DNA from: MGBC163016 sp910588905
GTDB lineage: Bacteria; Actinomycetota; Coriobacteriia; Coriobacteriales; Eggerthellaceae
Length of the DNA stretch: 64,000 nt
Direction: 5' to 3'
Assembly (NCBI GenBank): GCA_948616985.1
Contig: CAPGDO010000003.1
Location: forward strand, 1 to 64,000
Each line of letters starts with the position of its first letter. Position 1 is the stretch's first letter. Of the stretch, positions 1 through 8,597 are shown in pieces. The position numbers and the translations under genes were made by a program. The notes beneath the pieces are model-generated. The model made no database searches and was not told the DNA's origin. It was given only the letters and a program-made list of their open reading frames with translations.

Positions 1-637
1 TGGACACGACCGCATTGCAGCCCCAGTTCACGATGACCTCAGGCAGGCGCCACTCAGTGCTCTCCTCGTCATAGCGCTGAGCGAACTGCTGAGACATGTC
101 TGCGATCATGAAATCGCCATTCATGGAAGCCATGGAAGCGCTGCGAGGGCAGAAGCAGGAGTCCCCTGCAAGATAGCCCATGGAGAAGTTCGGCGTTCCG
201 AAGGCCGCGTGGGCCATATAGGGGATCTGGTCGCAATTGTTGCGACCGGTGCCGATATGGCATGCGATGGACTCAGGACCATAGTCCTTCCAGATAGCGC
301 GCACCTTCTCTTCGATGATGTCCAGCGCCTCCGTCCAGGATATCTGCTCCCACTTGTTCTCACCACGTTCACCCACGCGCTTCATGGGATGACCCAGACG
401 GGTGGGGTTGTTCACGTATTCGGCCATCTCAAGGCAGCGCATGCAGAGCGTTCCTTGGTTGAAGGGATTGTCAGGGTCGCCCTCCACCTTCTCCAGCTTC
501 CCATCCTTGGTGTAGTACAGCACGCCGCAGCCATCATGGCATCCAGGACCTGACCAGGCAGTGGTGCGCGTGACGGTATATTCGCCGTCCTGCCACTCCA
601 CCTCCCCTTTGTGCTTGTCGTAGTAATCGAGGTTCAT
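1..637 (-). CDS. Molybdopterin oxidoreductase, N-terminal part (cut by window edge)
   Basis: The reading frame runs from an ATG at 637 off the left edge, giving about 212 residues of a larger DMSO-reductase-superfamily catalytic subunit. A strong Shine-Dalgarno (AAAGGAGAG) precedes the start. Cys33, Cys37, Cys65 and Cys68 sit in the N-terminal Fe-S region, the last two as LCMRC; a GDP(D)NP stretch and the later GTGRN and DSCFCPR segments are typical of the pterin- and Mo-binding region. There is no Tat signal, so the protein should be cytosolic. It closely resembles the product at 25470-27929. The MFS gene just upstream on the same strand (90 bp gap) probably shares its transcript and imports or exports the substrate. 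Family assignment is secure; the substrate is unknown (dehydroxylase, hydratase or reductase possible). Confidence 0.9.
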   Translation of the reverse strand, partial: MNLDYYDKHKGEVEWQDGEYTVTRTTAWSGPGCHDGCGVLYYTKDGKLEKVEGDPDNPFNQGTLCMRCLEMAEYVNNPTRLGHPMKRVGERGENKWEQISWTEALDIIEEKVRAIWKDYGPESIACHIGTGRNNCDQIPYMAHAAFGTPNFSMGYLAGDSCFCPRSASMASMNGDFMIADMSQQFAQRYDEESTEWRLPEVIVNWGCNAVVS

Positions 638-726
638 GATCGATGCCTCTCCTTTCCTCGTGATATCGGGTTAGCCCACAGAGCAGGGAGGGGCCCACGC
701 GGGCACCTCCCAAACCCAGTTGACCC

Positions 727-1974
727 TTAGGCCTCTGTCGCGCGCAGCTTCGTGAAAGCAGCGAGGACGATGTACAGAACGCCGCAGATGATGACCCCGA
801 TGCAGCAGGGCAGCATGAGACCGTGATACATCGAGATGCCCAGAGCCGGATTCAGGCCGAGCACTCCCACCAAGAAGGTGGCGATCGGCGTTGCCAAGAA
901 GCAGCCTGCCTGATGGAAGCAGGTGAACACGCCCATGGTCTTGGTAGCGGCGCCAATGGGCACGAGATTGGTGAGGATGTTGGACGTGCCAGGGATGATG
1001 ATGGCAAAGCCCCAGTGACCGATCAGGAAGCAAGCCACATAGGCCCACAGATTGCCCTCGCCCTGCGCCGGAGCGAAGATAGCGCATCCCGCGAAGATGA
1101 TACCCAGCCAGAGGCATGCCACAGGCAACGTCCATTTGCGAAGGCGCTTGTATACGGGCCCCAGCGTGAAGCCAGAGAGCATGCCCACAACGGTCATGGC
1201 AGAGAGCAGCATGCCGGACTGACCCGCATCAGCACCGAAGGAGCTCGCCATGATCATGGAGCAATATAGGATGGTAGGCATTGCCAGTGCACAGGAGCAG
1301 GTGAGCAAGATCACATAGGGCCACACGATGGCCGGGATCTTGGTATCTACCTCGGTCCCCTCGGCAGCTGCGAGCTCCTTCTCCTGATTGATATCCTTCG
1401 GTGGCTCTTTGAGCATGGCCGCCACCAGCACCAGCGGGATCAAGCCGATGAGATAGACCAGGAAGGTGTGCTGCCAGCTGATGAGCGCCAGGTATCCTCC
1501 GGCAAGCTCCATGAAGATGGTGCCGATGTTGAAGAACGCCATGCCGATGCCCAGCCACGTAGCGCGCTGATCCTCATTGTGGATGAGCTTGAAGGTGAGT
1601 GCCGAGGCCAGCGGATAGGACCATCCCACCGCTACGCCGAAGATGAATCGGAACACCAGCAGCAACTCGAACGAGCTCTCGTTCGGCAGGAAGAACGGCG
1701 CGATGCCAGAGATGACATAGCACACCATGGCAATGATGATGGTGGTCCGATACTTGATGAAGCGCCCCGTGATGATGCCTGACAAGATGCCTGCAGGGAT
1801 CATGCCCAGCGCCACCATGGATACGACGTATCCGATGTTGGCACCAGCATCCGGGAAGTTCATGGCCATGGTGGCCATGCCCGCATTGACGCCGCCTTGA
1901 GAGGCGCCCAGTGCGAAGATGGAAAGGATCGGTATCATGGCGATGCCGATGCCCTTTTGCACTTTCTTCTCCAC
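727..1974 (-). CDS. MFS transporter
   Basis: A 415-residue polytopic membrane protein with about 12 hydrophobic segments and the usual central hydrophilic loop (near residues 190-215) of the major facilitator superfamily. An ATG lies 13 codons further upstream at 2013, but the GTG at 1974 has GAGGAGGAG seven bases ahead of it, so GTG is chosen. It lies directly upstream of a Moco oxidoreductase on the same strand and divergent from a LysR gene, which suggests transport of that enzyme's substrate or product under LysR control. The transported compound cannot be read from the sequence. Confidence 0.88.
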   Translation of the reverse strand: MEKKVQKGIGIAMIPILSIFALGASQGGVNAGMATMAMNFPDAGANIGYVVSMVALGMIPAGILSGIITGRFIKYRTTIIIAMVCYVISGIAPFFLPNESSFELLLVFRFIFGVAVGWSYPLASALTFKLIHNEDQRATWLGIGMAFFNIGTIFMELAGGYLALISWQHTFLVYLIGLIPLVLVAAMLKEPPKDINQEKELAAAEGTEVDTKIPAIVWPYVILLTCSCALAMPTILYCSMIMASSFGADAGQSGMLLSAMTVVGMLSGFTLGPVYKRLRKWTLPVACLWLGIIFAGCAIFAPAQGEGNLWAYVACFLIGHWGFAIIIPGTSNILTNLVPIGAATKTMGVFTCFHQAGCFLATPIATFLVGVLGLNPALGISMYHGLMLPCCIGVIICGVLYIVLAAFTKLRATEA

Positions 1975-2173
1975 TTTCGATCTCCTCCTCTTAGATGATG
2001 GACCTTGCTGCATTACGTGCTAGAGCCTCTCCTCCCTTCCCTGGAACGATCCCTCGATGCTAAGGAGGATAAGAAGGAGATGGTGCATGGGGGAAATAGA
2101 GAATGCGCACCTTATCGAACAGGATCGGAAAGGCGCCTACCCTATTTGACATGGCTCTATGCTGTTTTGGAAT

Positions 2174-2203
2174 GTGACTGTTTCCGTTCCTAGGGGATAT
2201 AAT
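2174..2203 (+). promoter_or_regulatory. Promoter of the LysR gene at 2257
   Basis: A perfect -10 TATAAT (2198-2203) is preceded by GTGACT (2174-2179) with an 18-base spacer. The predicted start of transcription is about 45 bases upstream of the LysR start codon. The region 1975-2256 lies between divergent MFS and LysR genes, so it should also carry the LysR binding site; I could not single one out. Confidence 0.55.
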
Positions 2204-2256
2204 CGCACTCGTATTCCCCCTTTTCACCTGCGAGCGAAGAAGGGAGGTCAGCAGCG

Positions 2257-3186
2257 ATGCGCATTGATCATCTCGAGGAATTCGTTGCACTCGCACGATT
2301 CCTTAGCTTCACTGAGACGGCAAGCAAGCTGAATGTGTCGCAGCCTACCCTGAGCAAGCACATCAATTCACTCGAACGCGAGTTGAAGGTGCCACTCTTC
2401 TCGCGCAAGGGCTCATCCGTTGCCTTGACGAAGGCAGGCAAGCTCGTCCTGCCTCACGCCTTCGAGATACTCGAAGCACGCAAGCAGATGACGATCGCTG
2501 CCAAGCAGGGAGCAAGCATGCTCACCCCGCACCTCACCATCGGCGGCAATGTGGGACTGAAGACGGTCTTGGAGCGCATCACGCTCATGGCGAATAGATT
2601 CGCACAAGAGTATGGCGTGGATATCATCGAGATAAATGATATCGAAGCTGACCCCCGGACCTCTATCGACCTCAACTGCGACCCCGCCCCTGACTTCCTC
2701 TTCCTCTATATCGATGAGACCGATGAGGTAGAAGAGGGAACCGAGGTACAGCAGCTTGCTCGCGTTCCTCTTGCAGCCGTGGTGAACAAGAACCACCGCC
2801 TTGCCAGGCGCGAGAGGATCGTGCTTGATGACCTCAAGAGCGAAACCTTCATCAAACTAGAAGGCAACTACGTGAGCGGCTCATGGCGCTTCATCGAATC
2901 AGCATGCCTTGAGGCAGGGTTCACCCCTACCTGTCGCCACGTGTACTTCCCCCGCGTCACCGACTTCCTCCGCATCACATTCAATCTAAGGAACGACATC
3001 CTCGTGCTCACTACAGACTACATCGAGCAATACAGCACATTCATATCGAATGACTGCATTGCGGTCCCTATTGATGATCCGCGAGCCTTCATGCCCCTGG
3101 CCATGCTGTATTCCATGAGCAACAGCAATCCGCTGATCGATGAGGCACTGGAGATCCTTTTGGGTGCCGACGAGAGCGAGGCTTGA
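2257..3186 (+). CDS. LysR-family transcriptional regulator
   Basis: 309 residues. The N-terminal winged helix-turn-helix is clear (residues about 5-60, with FTETASKLNVSQPTLSKHIN as the recognition segment), followed by a periplasmic-binding-protein-like effector domain. GGGAGGT lies 8 bases before the ATG. It is divergent from the MFS-Moco gene pair, the usual layout for a LysR protein that activates its neighbour when the substrate is present. The effector is unknown. The next gene starts three bases after its stop codon, so the two are probably cotranslated. Confidence 0.92.
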   Translation: MRIDHLEEFVALARFLSFTETASKLNVSQPTLSKHINSLERELKVPLFSRKGSSVALTKAGKLVLPHAFEILEARKQMTIAAKQGASMLTPHLTIGGNVGLKTVLERITLMANRFAQEYGVDIIEINDIEADPRTSIDLNCDPAPDFLFLYIDETDEVEEGTEVQQLARVPLAAVVNKNHRLARRERIVLDDLKSETFIKLEGNYVSGSWRFIESACLEAGFTPTCRHVYFPRVTDFLRITFNLRNDILVLTTDYIEQYSTFISNDCIAVPIDDPRAFMPLAMLYSMSNSNPLIDEALEILLGADESEA

Positions 3187-3189
3187 TCC

Positions 3190-3486
3190 ATGCCTTGCTA
3201 CCCATGCAATCATTGCAACAAGTGCGGGATCTTCTCGCTTCGCCTTGAGCTTGCCTGCAAGACCTGCGGCGCCGATGTCATTCCTGGAGCAGATGCATGC
3301 CCATCCTGTCTCACACCCTATCGAGGGAATACCGTCCGAGGAAGGATCGGGAAGCCTGAGGGGACTGTGGACTACTACACAAAGATCGAAGAGGTGCATG
3401 GGTCAGATGAATGCAGCCGCATTGATCTGGCAGAACAAACAGCGAACAGGAGCCCCGCATCACAAAGCCTCCAGCAAGATCGATAG
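3190..3486 (+). CDS. Small Cys-rich double zinc-ribbon protein
   Basis: 98 residues with eight cysteines in four CxxC pairs (Cys3/6, 9/12, 23/26, 37/40), the pattern of one or two zinc ribbons, followed by a polar tail of about 55 residues without Cys pairs. It starts three bases after the LysR stop and has no good ribosome binding site of its own, so translational coupling is likely. It resembles, in size, Cys content and genomic setting near a Moco enzyme, the two zinc-ribbon proteins at 22.0 and 28.1 kb, but lacks their MCFRP start. No known function; protein-protein contact or metal handling are guesses. Confidence 0.65.
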   Translation: MPCYPCNHCNKCGIFSLRLELACKTCGADVIPGADACPSCLTPYRGNTVRGRIGKPEGTVDYYTKIEEVHGSDECSRIDLAEQTANRSPASQSLQQDR

Positions 3487-3508
3487 CCAAGCACATCCCC
3501 TTGGCATG

Positions 3509-3538
3509 AAAAGAGGAGGCCTAGGGGCCTCCTCTTTT
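3509..3538 (+). terminator. Intrinsic terminator between convergent genes
   Basis: Perfect 13-bp stem (AAAAGAGGAGGCC ... GGCCTCCTCTTTT) with a 4-base loop, placed 23 bases after the stop of the Cys-rich gene and 28 bases before the stop of the convergent gene at 3567. The A and T runs at both stem ends make it likely to work in both directions. Confidence 0.85.
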
Positions 3539-3566
3539 CGTTCGCACACCATGCATCCGTGGATAG

Positions 3567-3812
3567 CTACTGACGCATCTTGTATTCCTCGAGGGCGATA
3601 TCCGAGATCGCGGGATTAGCGCATTTCGTCCAAACGGGTTCGCCAACGACATCCTGCTGAACCGCCATGGCCTGGACCCCCAGGAGCACCTCCGGTTCGC
3701 CATTCTCGACAACGACCTTCACCAATGCCTCCATGTTGCCCGGATCGAATACATACTTGTCGATACCCGTGGCTTCATCATATTCGTGGGATACCACTTC
3801 CAACTTGGGCAT
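3567..3812 (-). CDS. Small hypothetical protein (81 aa)
   Basis: 81 residues, acidic, one Cys, no signal peptide or membrane segment. AGGAGGGG lies just upstream of the ATG, which supports a real gene. The first half (KLEVVSHEYDEATGIDKYVF) looks like a small beta-rich fold. It follows the SMP-30-like lipoprotein gene on the same strand with a 144-bp gap and ends at a strong terminator. I do not recognise the family. Confidence 0.65.
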   Translation of the reverse strand: MPKLEVVSHEYDEATGIDKYVFDPGNMEALVKVVVENGEPEVLLGVQAMAVQQDVVGEPVWTKCANPAISDIALEEYKMRQ

Positions 3813-3896
3813 ATTCCCCTCCTGTCATCGACGCTCATGAAATGGGCTGCGGATAAGTGTAGATAGGACTACCTGCATAGAAGAAATAGCGAAACG

Positions 3897-3931
3897 GAAG
3901 GTCCCTATGCCTCTTTGGAATAAGGACCTTC
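3897..3931. terminator. Possible hairpin between the SMP-30 gene and the 81-aa gene
   Basis: Eight-base arms GAAGGTCC and GGACCTTC separated by a 19-base loop, 26 bases downstream of the SMP-30-like stop. No strong T run on the minus strand, so termination is uncertain; it could also be a protein-binding dyad. Confidence 0.3.
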
Positions 3932-3956
3932 TTTGAGCAAGATCGCACCGGATCGG

Positions 3957-5018
3957 CTAAGCCAATGGATTCGGCTCTGCATCGATGGCGATACGCCAGA
4001 TGCTCTTCCCGCCGAAATCGCATACGTAGAGATACCCTTCAGCTATGAGCAGATTGCTCACCAGTGGGGATGCCGTCTCGGGCAGGCGGATGGAGGGCAT
4101 CGGCCAACCCGCATCGTTGACCATAGCCACCTCTTTAGCATTCAGGTGCGCCGCATATACATTGCCCGCAGCATCCGTGAGAACGCCATCGGGCCCATGA
4201 CCGCCAGAGAGACGCGCGAATACGTACGGCGTGTCCTTGGCATCCGTATAGCTCTTCGAGGGAACGCAGATGATGGAATTCGTATTGAATTCAGCAACAT
4301 AGAGGAATAGGCCGTCGGGCGAGATGGTGATGCCATTAGGATAAGCAGCTGTAGAGACTATCTTTTCGATAGCATAGCTACCATCACCGTAATTCACATA
4401 GTAGACGCTTCCTACGCTATTGAAGTAATCCGATTGGCCTGGATCAGTGAAATAGGCGCCGCCTTTGCCATCAAGCACCAGATCGTTCAAGCCGAGGAAC
4501 TTATCTCCCTCGAATGAATCGACGATCTGCTTGTATTCCCCTGTGCTCAGCGTATAGGTGCAAAGACCCATCGCCCGATCGCAAAGCAAGATGGTGTCAT
4601 CATCGATGAACTTAGCGCCATTGGGCATGGCCTTCTTCTCTGGATCCTCATACACAGTCACGACCTCACCATCCTCTAGCTTGAAGATGCGAGAGGTGGC
4701 CACGTCTATGAACCAGAGCGTCCCATCATGCCAATTCATCCCTTCCAGGATGCCCGTATCCTCAACGCGAGCCATGAGCTCCCATTCAGCGCTCGGATCG
4801 ACCGGGCACTTCAAGACCTCGGACATCTGAGGCCCCTGAGCGAGCTTGTCACCTATCGCGATGCTGCTGGCGGTAGCTGCGCTGCTCCCAGCAGACGATG
4901 CTGCTGGCGCATCACTTGCGGTACTGCTGCTGCATCCAGTCAGAGCACCCGCAGCTGCGACAGCTCCGAATGCGACCGCACCCTTCAAGAAGCTCCGACG
5001 ATCGAACTCTGTGGCCAT
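3957..5018 (-). CDS. Tat-exported lipoprotein of SMP-30/gluconolactonase fold
   Basis: 353 residues from the ATG at 5018, which has GGAGGAGGG upstream; longer starts lack such a site. The N-terminus carries a twin-arginine motif (DRRSFLKG), a hydrophobic stretch and a lipobox LTGC, so the mature protein should be a surface lipoprotein exported folded. The remainder is a six-bladed propeller of the SMP-30/gluconolactonase/LRE-like group: the conserved segments GLNDLVLDGKGGAYFTDPG and AYPNGITISPDG carry the Asn and Asp residues that normally bind the catalytic metal. It may be a lactonase or phosphotriesterase, or only a binding propeller. Substrate unknown. Confidence 0.85.
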   Translation of the reverse strand: MATEFDRRSFLKGAVAFGAVAAAGALTGCSSSTASDAPAASSAGSSAATASSIAIGDKLAQGPQMSEVLKCPVDPSAEWELMARVEDTGILEGMNWHDGTLWFIDVATSRIFKLEDGEVVTVYEDPEKKAMPNGAKFIDDDTILLCDRAMGLCTYTLSTGEYKQIVDSFEGDKFLGLNDLVLDGKGGAYFTDPGQSDYFNSVGSVYYVNYGDGSYAIEKIVSTAAYPNGITISPDGLFLYVAEFNTNSIICVPSKSYTDAKDTPYVFARLSGGHGPDGVLTDAAGNVYAAHLNAKEVAMVNDAGWPMPSIRLPETASPLVSNLLIAEGYLYVCDFGGKSIWRIAIDAEPNPLA

Positions 5019-5264
5019 GCTTTCCCTCCTCCGTATAGGCTCATCCCCTTTGGGATCGAAGCGAACATACGAGAGATGCGGGGCATGGAGCAAATTCGAT
5101 GATCGGAAATGGGCCATGCCCTATCGCTCAGGATGGTGCATGGTAAGGAATGATGCGATTCCAATATGGCACGACCGCATGAAACCCGGAGGAGCAAGCA
5201 TCAGCAGGGAGATGTTCTGTCGTACCATGAGGATCACGGTTCACGCTCCGACGAAGGAGGCGCC

Positions 5265-5441
5265 ATGGCACAGGAGCCACAGAAAGGCGACCAAAGCAAA
5301 AAGGAACGAACACCGGTGGTGCTCTCGAAGGACGAAGCGCTCTACGCGCCGAGCAAACGAGCGATCACCATCACCATCGTCGCCATCGCCATAGCCATAG
5401 CTTTAGCCATCGCCTCATTCGTGCTCTTTCCCCTTCCCTGA
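5265..5441 (+). CDS. Small single-pass membrane protein (58 aa)
   Basis: 58 residues from an ATG preceded by GAAGGAGGCGCC. A charged, Lys/Glu-rich N-terminal half (about 36 residues) is followed by one strongly hydrophobic, Ile/Ala-rich helix ending near the C-terminus, so the charged part should face the cytoplasm. Divergent from the SMP-30 lipoprotein gene. No known family recognised. Confidence 0.6.
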   Translation: MAQEPQKGDQSKKERTPVVLSKDEALYAPSKRAITITIVAIAIAIALAIASFVLFPLP

Positions 5442-5611
5442 CGCATCCCCCCACCCTCCCTGACATGCGCCAGGACAGGGATCAGGAGAGCTTGAAGGGG
5501 CGCGGCCCGACGGGCACAGAGCGGTGGGTGCGGTGCAAGGATGCGCCCGCCGCTCAAGGCATCAGGGGCGCAATGACCATCCAGAGGCCGCCGCACCCAC
5601 TAAAGCTTTGC

Positions 5612-6412
5612 CTACGGGCGCTGGCCCATACCGCCCTCCAAAGTGAGGGTCTCGCCGCTCATGAACTTGAAATCAGGGTTAGCCAGTTGTACCACGACGC
5701 GCCCGATCTCGGTTTCCACATTACCGTAATGGCCCATGGGAGGCATATGCACATTCGCCTCGAAAGCATCCGGATACTGCTCCTGGAAGTTCTCCAGAGC
5801 CGCCGTCCATGCAAGCGGGCAGACCACGTTCACGTTGATGCCATCGGGGCCCCATTCAGTGGCAGCCACGCGGCTCATGCCCCGGATGCCCTCCTTGGCA
5901 GCAGCATAGGCGCTCTGGCCATAATTGCCGAAGAGCCCTACACCGGAAGCGAAGTTGATGACCGACCCCTTCGTCTCCTTCAAGTGCGGATAGCATGCCT
6001 GCATGTAATAGAACGCAGCATAGAGGCCTGAGTAGATGGCCAGATCGAACTGATCGGTAGTATGGTCAGCCAGCGTCACGCCCGAAGCCGAAGCCTGGGC
6101 ATTGTTCACCAGCACATCGATGCGCCCGAACTTCTGGATAGCTTGATCGATCACGTTCTGCACCACGGCTTGGTTGTCGGCGCCAGCGCTGACATCTGCC
6201 TGAACGGGGAGCACCTGGATGCCATATTCAGCCTCCAGCTCAGCTTTCGCATTCTCCAGCTTCTGAACATTGCGGCCGGTGATGACCAGGTTCGCCCCTT
6301 CCTTCGCGTAAGCGATGGCGATGCCGTAGCCGATAGCGCCCGGAGAGCCATCCTTCAGCTTCGCCATGCCAGCGCCGGTGATGATCGCCGTCTTGCCTTT
6401 CAGGAACCCCAT
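5612..6412 (-). CDS. SDR-family oxidoreductase
   Basis: 266 residues from the ATG at 6412, which follows GAGGAGGG. Rossmann fold with an extended glycine-rich loop (TGAGMAK ... GAIGYGIA, residues about 11-30) for NAD(P), the NNAQ segment replacing the usual NNAG, and the catalytic YxxxK as SAYAAAK with an upstream Ser in NFASG. The C-terminal FMSGETLTLEGG is a typical SDR ending. Likely a dehydrogenase/reductase of a hydroxy or keto substrate. It stands alone; the opposite-strand neighbour is the ThrE-type exporter pair. Family is certain; substrate is not. Confidence 0.9.
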   Translation of the reverse strand: MGFLKGKTAIITGAGMAKLKDGSPGAIGYGIAIAYAKEGANLVITGRNVQKLENAKAELEAEYGIQVLPVQADVSAGADNQAVVQNVIDQAIQKFGRIDVLVNNAQASASGVTLADHTTDQFDLAIYSGLYAAFYYMQACYPHLKETKGSVINFASGVGLFGNYGQSAYAAAKEGIRGMSRVAATEWGPDGINVNVVCPLAWTAALENFQEQYPDAFEANVHMPPMGHYGNVETEIGRVVVQLANPDFKFMSGETLTLEGGMGQRP

Positions 6413-6547
6413 GGACCCTCCTCTTCCGAACCCACCGTTCTGTCTTGGAATTTGGGTGAACTCATGCAATGATATGCCAGCGCACTGAGAGCAGCATGCT
6501 CCAGCGACGCTTTTAACGACAGGGAAACAAAGGGGGAGGGGGATGCC

Positions 6548-7381
6548 ATGGTGGATGCGGCGGTCGCCTCTCAGCCGAAGCAAGATGTCCTGTTCGGCCG
6601 CTCGGGCTTGAGCGAACGCGAAGCGGTGGCCCTTGATGTCTTCCCTTGTCTTCTGGATGTTGCAGAAGCCATGCTCTTGAGCGGTGCCGACGTTCACTTC
6701 GTAGAAGAGAAGCTCGCGGATATCGGACGCGCCTATGGCGCCTACAAGATGAATGTCTTCGTCATAACCTCTTCCATCATAGCCACCATGACGCTGCCCA
6801 ATGGCTACGAGCATACGCTCACGCGCCGAGTCATCGGCGAGGCATCTATCGACTTCGACAAGGTAGAGAGGCTTGCAACCCTTTGCACAGAGGCTGGGAT
6901 AGAGAACTACACCTACAAGGAGCTGAAGGCGCGCCTCAAGACCATCAGGACGCGCACCGTTCCCACCTGGTCATTGTTCTTGGGCGGCATCCTCTCCGCT
7001 GGTGCTTTCGCGCTCTTCTTCGGAGGCTCGTACCTCGATGCGGCGGTCTCGGCCGTCTTCGCCGTCTTCATCTGCCTAGCGCTCAAGTTCCTCCGTCCCT
7101 GGACGCCCAGCACCATCATCTTCAATTTCCTGAATTCATTCCTCTGTGGTCTAGGGATCATGGCGGTGGACAGCATCTGGGGCGGCATAGCACCTGATAT
7201 GGTGATGATCGGAGATATCATGCTGCTCATCCCCGGTGTGGCTATGACCAATGCCACCCGGGACATGTTCTCAGGCGACACCGTTTCCGGCATCATGCGA
7301 TTCGTAGAGAGCCTCTTGTGGGCCATCGCATTAGCTTTGGGATTCATGGCCGCCATCTGGCTTGCCCAAGTGATCTGGTGA
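6548..7381 (+). CDS. Threonine/serine exporter family protein, N-terminal-type subunit (DUF1212)
   Basis: 277 residues. The soluble N-terminal half (SGADVHFVEEKLADIGRAYG, then TSSIIATM) matches the ThrE/YjjP domain, and about five membrane segments follow. GGGGGAGGGGG precedes the start. The next gene, five bases after the stop, supplies the smaller ThrE/YjjB-type membrane half, so the two products should form a split exporter of amino acids or small dicarboxylates. Specificity not visible. Confidence 0.88.
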   Translation: MVDAAVASQPKQDVLFGRSGLSEREAVALDVFPCLLDVAEAMLLSGADVHFVEEKLADIGRAYGAYKMNVFVITSSIIATMTLPNGYEHTLTRRVIGEASIDFDKVERLATLCTEAGIENYTYKELKARLKTIRTRTVPTWSLFLGGILSAGAFALFFGGSYLDAAVSAVFAVFICLALKFLRPWTPSTIIFNFLNSFLCGLGIMAVDSIWGGIAPDMVMIGDIMLLIPGVAMTNATRDMFSGDTVSGIMRFVESLLWAIALALGFMAAIWLAQVIW

Positions 7382-7386
7382 TCCCC

Positions 7387-7848
7387 ATGGATGCCTACGC
7401 TTGGGTGCAGATGATAACGGCTTTCTTAGGGGCTCTGGGGTTCGCCCTGTTCTTCAATGTACGCCTTCGCCGCGTGCTCCCAGCCTCCATCGGAGGGCTC
7501 ATCACATGGGCTCTCTACTGGGCGCTCTTCCAGGTCGTCGACCAGATCTTCGTCCCCTGTGTGATAGCCAGCACCTTCGCCGCCGCCTACGCAGAAGTGG
7601 TCGCTCGCATCTATCACGTGCCCACCACGGTGTTCTTCATCATCAGCGTGATCCCGCTCGTCCCTGGACGCGGGCTGTTCTACACCATGTCCGATGCGGT
7701 GAATGGACGCTGGGAGGCCTTCGCCGTTGATTCCACCGCCACGCTCCTCTTCGCCGCCGGCATCGCCGCTGGCATCTGCCTTGTCACAGCCTGGGTGCAA
7801 ACCTGGAAATACGGCCAACGGAAGATCGAACGGATCCGCAACAAGTAG
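7387..7848 (+). CDS. Threonine/serine exporter family protein, C-terminal-type subunit
   Basis: 153 residues, four to five hydrophobic segments; the segment FFIISVIPLVPGRGLFYTM is characteristic of the ThrE_2/YjjB domain. It starts six bases after the stop of the DUF1212 subunit and has a weak ribosome binding site, consistent with translational coupling. Together with 6548-7381 it forms a two-gene ThrE-type exporter. Confidence 0.85.
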   Translation: MDAYAWVQMITAFLGALGFALFFNVRLRRVLPASIGGLITWALYWALFQVVDQIFVPCVIASTFAAAYAEVVARIYHVPTTVFFIISVIPLVPGRGLFYTMSDAVNGRWEAFAVDSTATLLFAAGIAAGICLVTAWVQTWKYGQRKIERIRNK

Positions 7849-7940
7849 AGCCTGCGGAATGCAAGTCCACAACCCGCATCCACTGATCTGAAGCGACGCG
7901 GTGTTCTGCTGATCGAAGAGAGGGGAAGGGAGCACCTGCT

Positions 7941-8582
7941 ATGTGCAAGAGGTTCAAGGCGCTATCCTGGGATGAGGTGCTGGAGGTCATCCAGGCCCTG
8001 GAAGAGGGGATGCCTCACACACTGCGGTTCAACCCCGCAGGTCTCCGGCTGGATGCTTTCCCCCGCTCCAACGTGCCCCTCATCGGGCAGGCTGATCAAA
8101 GGCTCACCCCTCTGAAGCTCCCTTGGGGTTTCAGGGCCCCCTGGACCAAGCACCGCATCATCTACAACGCCCGCATCGAGACCGCGTTGGAGCAAGTGCA
8201 AGGCTTCTGGCGCGAGGCGATAGACCATGGCCGCTGCATCGTTCCCACCCTTGGCTTCTATGAGACCTGCGCCACCGAAACCCTCATGGATCCCAAAACG
8301 GACAAGCCCGTGAAGCGCCAATACCAGTTCGATCTGGCTGAAGGCATCACCTATCTAGCGGCCATCTGCAATAAAGAGGCCTTCAGCGTGATGACCACCC
8401 AGGCGAACGCCATCGTGGCCCCCATACACCGGCGTATGCCCGTGGTGCTGCGCCCTGAGGAGATAGACCAGTGGCTCTTCGGTGACTATGCAGCCCTGGC
8501 CGACCGCAGTGATATTCCTTTGGAATGCCACGCGGAAGCATTCCGGCCACCCAAGACCAAACTGCAGCTGACGCTGTTCTGA
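7941..8582 (+). CDS. SOS-response-associated peptidase (SRAP/HMCES/YedK family)
   Basis: 213 residues. The product begins Met-Cys, and Cys2 is the residue that, after Met removal, forms the thiazolidine link to abasic DNA sites in this family. Other family marks: YNARIETA (Asn and Glu of the active site), RCIVPTLGFYE, and APIHRRMPVVL carrying the catalytic His. In most members GFYEW follows; here it is GFYETC, so the usual Trp is missing. Likely protects single-stranded abasic sites. GGGAAGGGAG upstream serves as the ribosome binding site. Confidence 0.88.
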   Translation: MCKRFKALSWDEVLEVIQALEEGMPHTLRFNPAGLRLDAFPRSNVPLIGQADQRLTPLKLPWGFRAPWTKHRIIYNARIETALEQVQGFWREAIDHGRCIVPTLGFYETCATETLMDPKTDKPVKRQYQFDLAEGITYLAAICNKEAFSVMTTQANAIVAPIHRRMPVVLRPEEIDQWLFGDYAALADRSDIPLECHAEAFRPPKTKLQLTLF

Positions 8583-8597
8583 ACCAACCAGGAAGCC

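Noticed and set aside
2148..2180. TTGACA at about 2148 as the LysR promoter
   Set aside because: No -10 element at a normal distance; the TATAAT at 2198 with GTGACT is a better pair.
5465..6031. 188-codon plus-strand frame opposite the SDR gene
   Set aside because: Shadow of the SDR coding sequence; composition is not protein-like.
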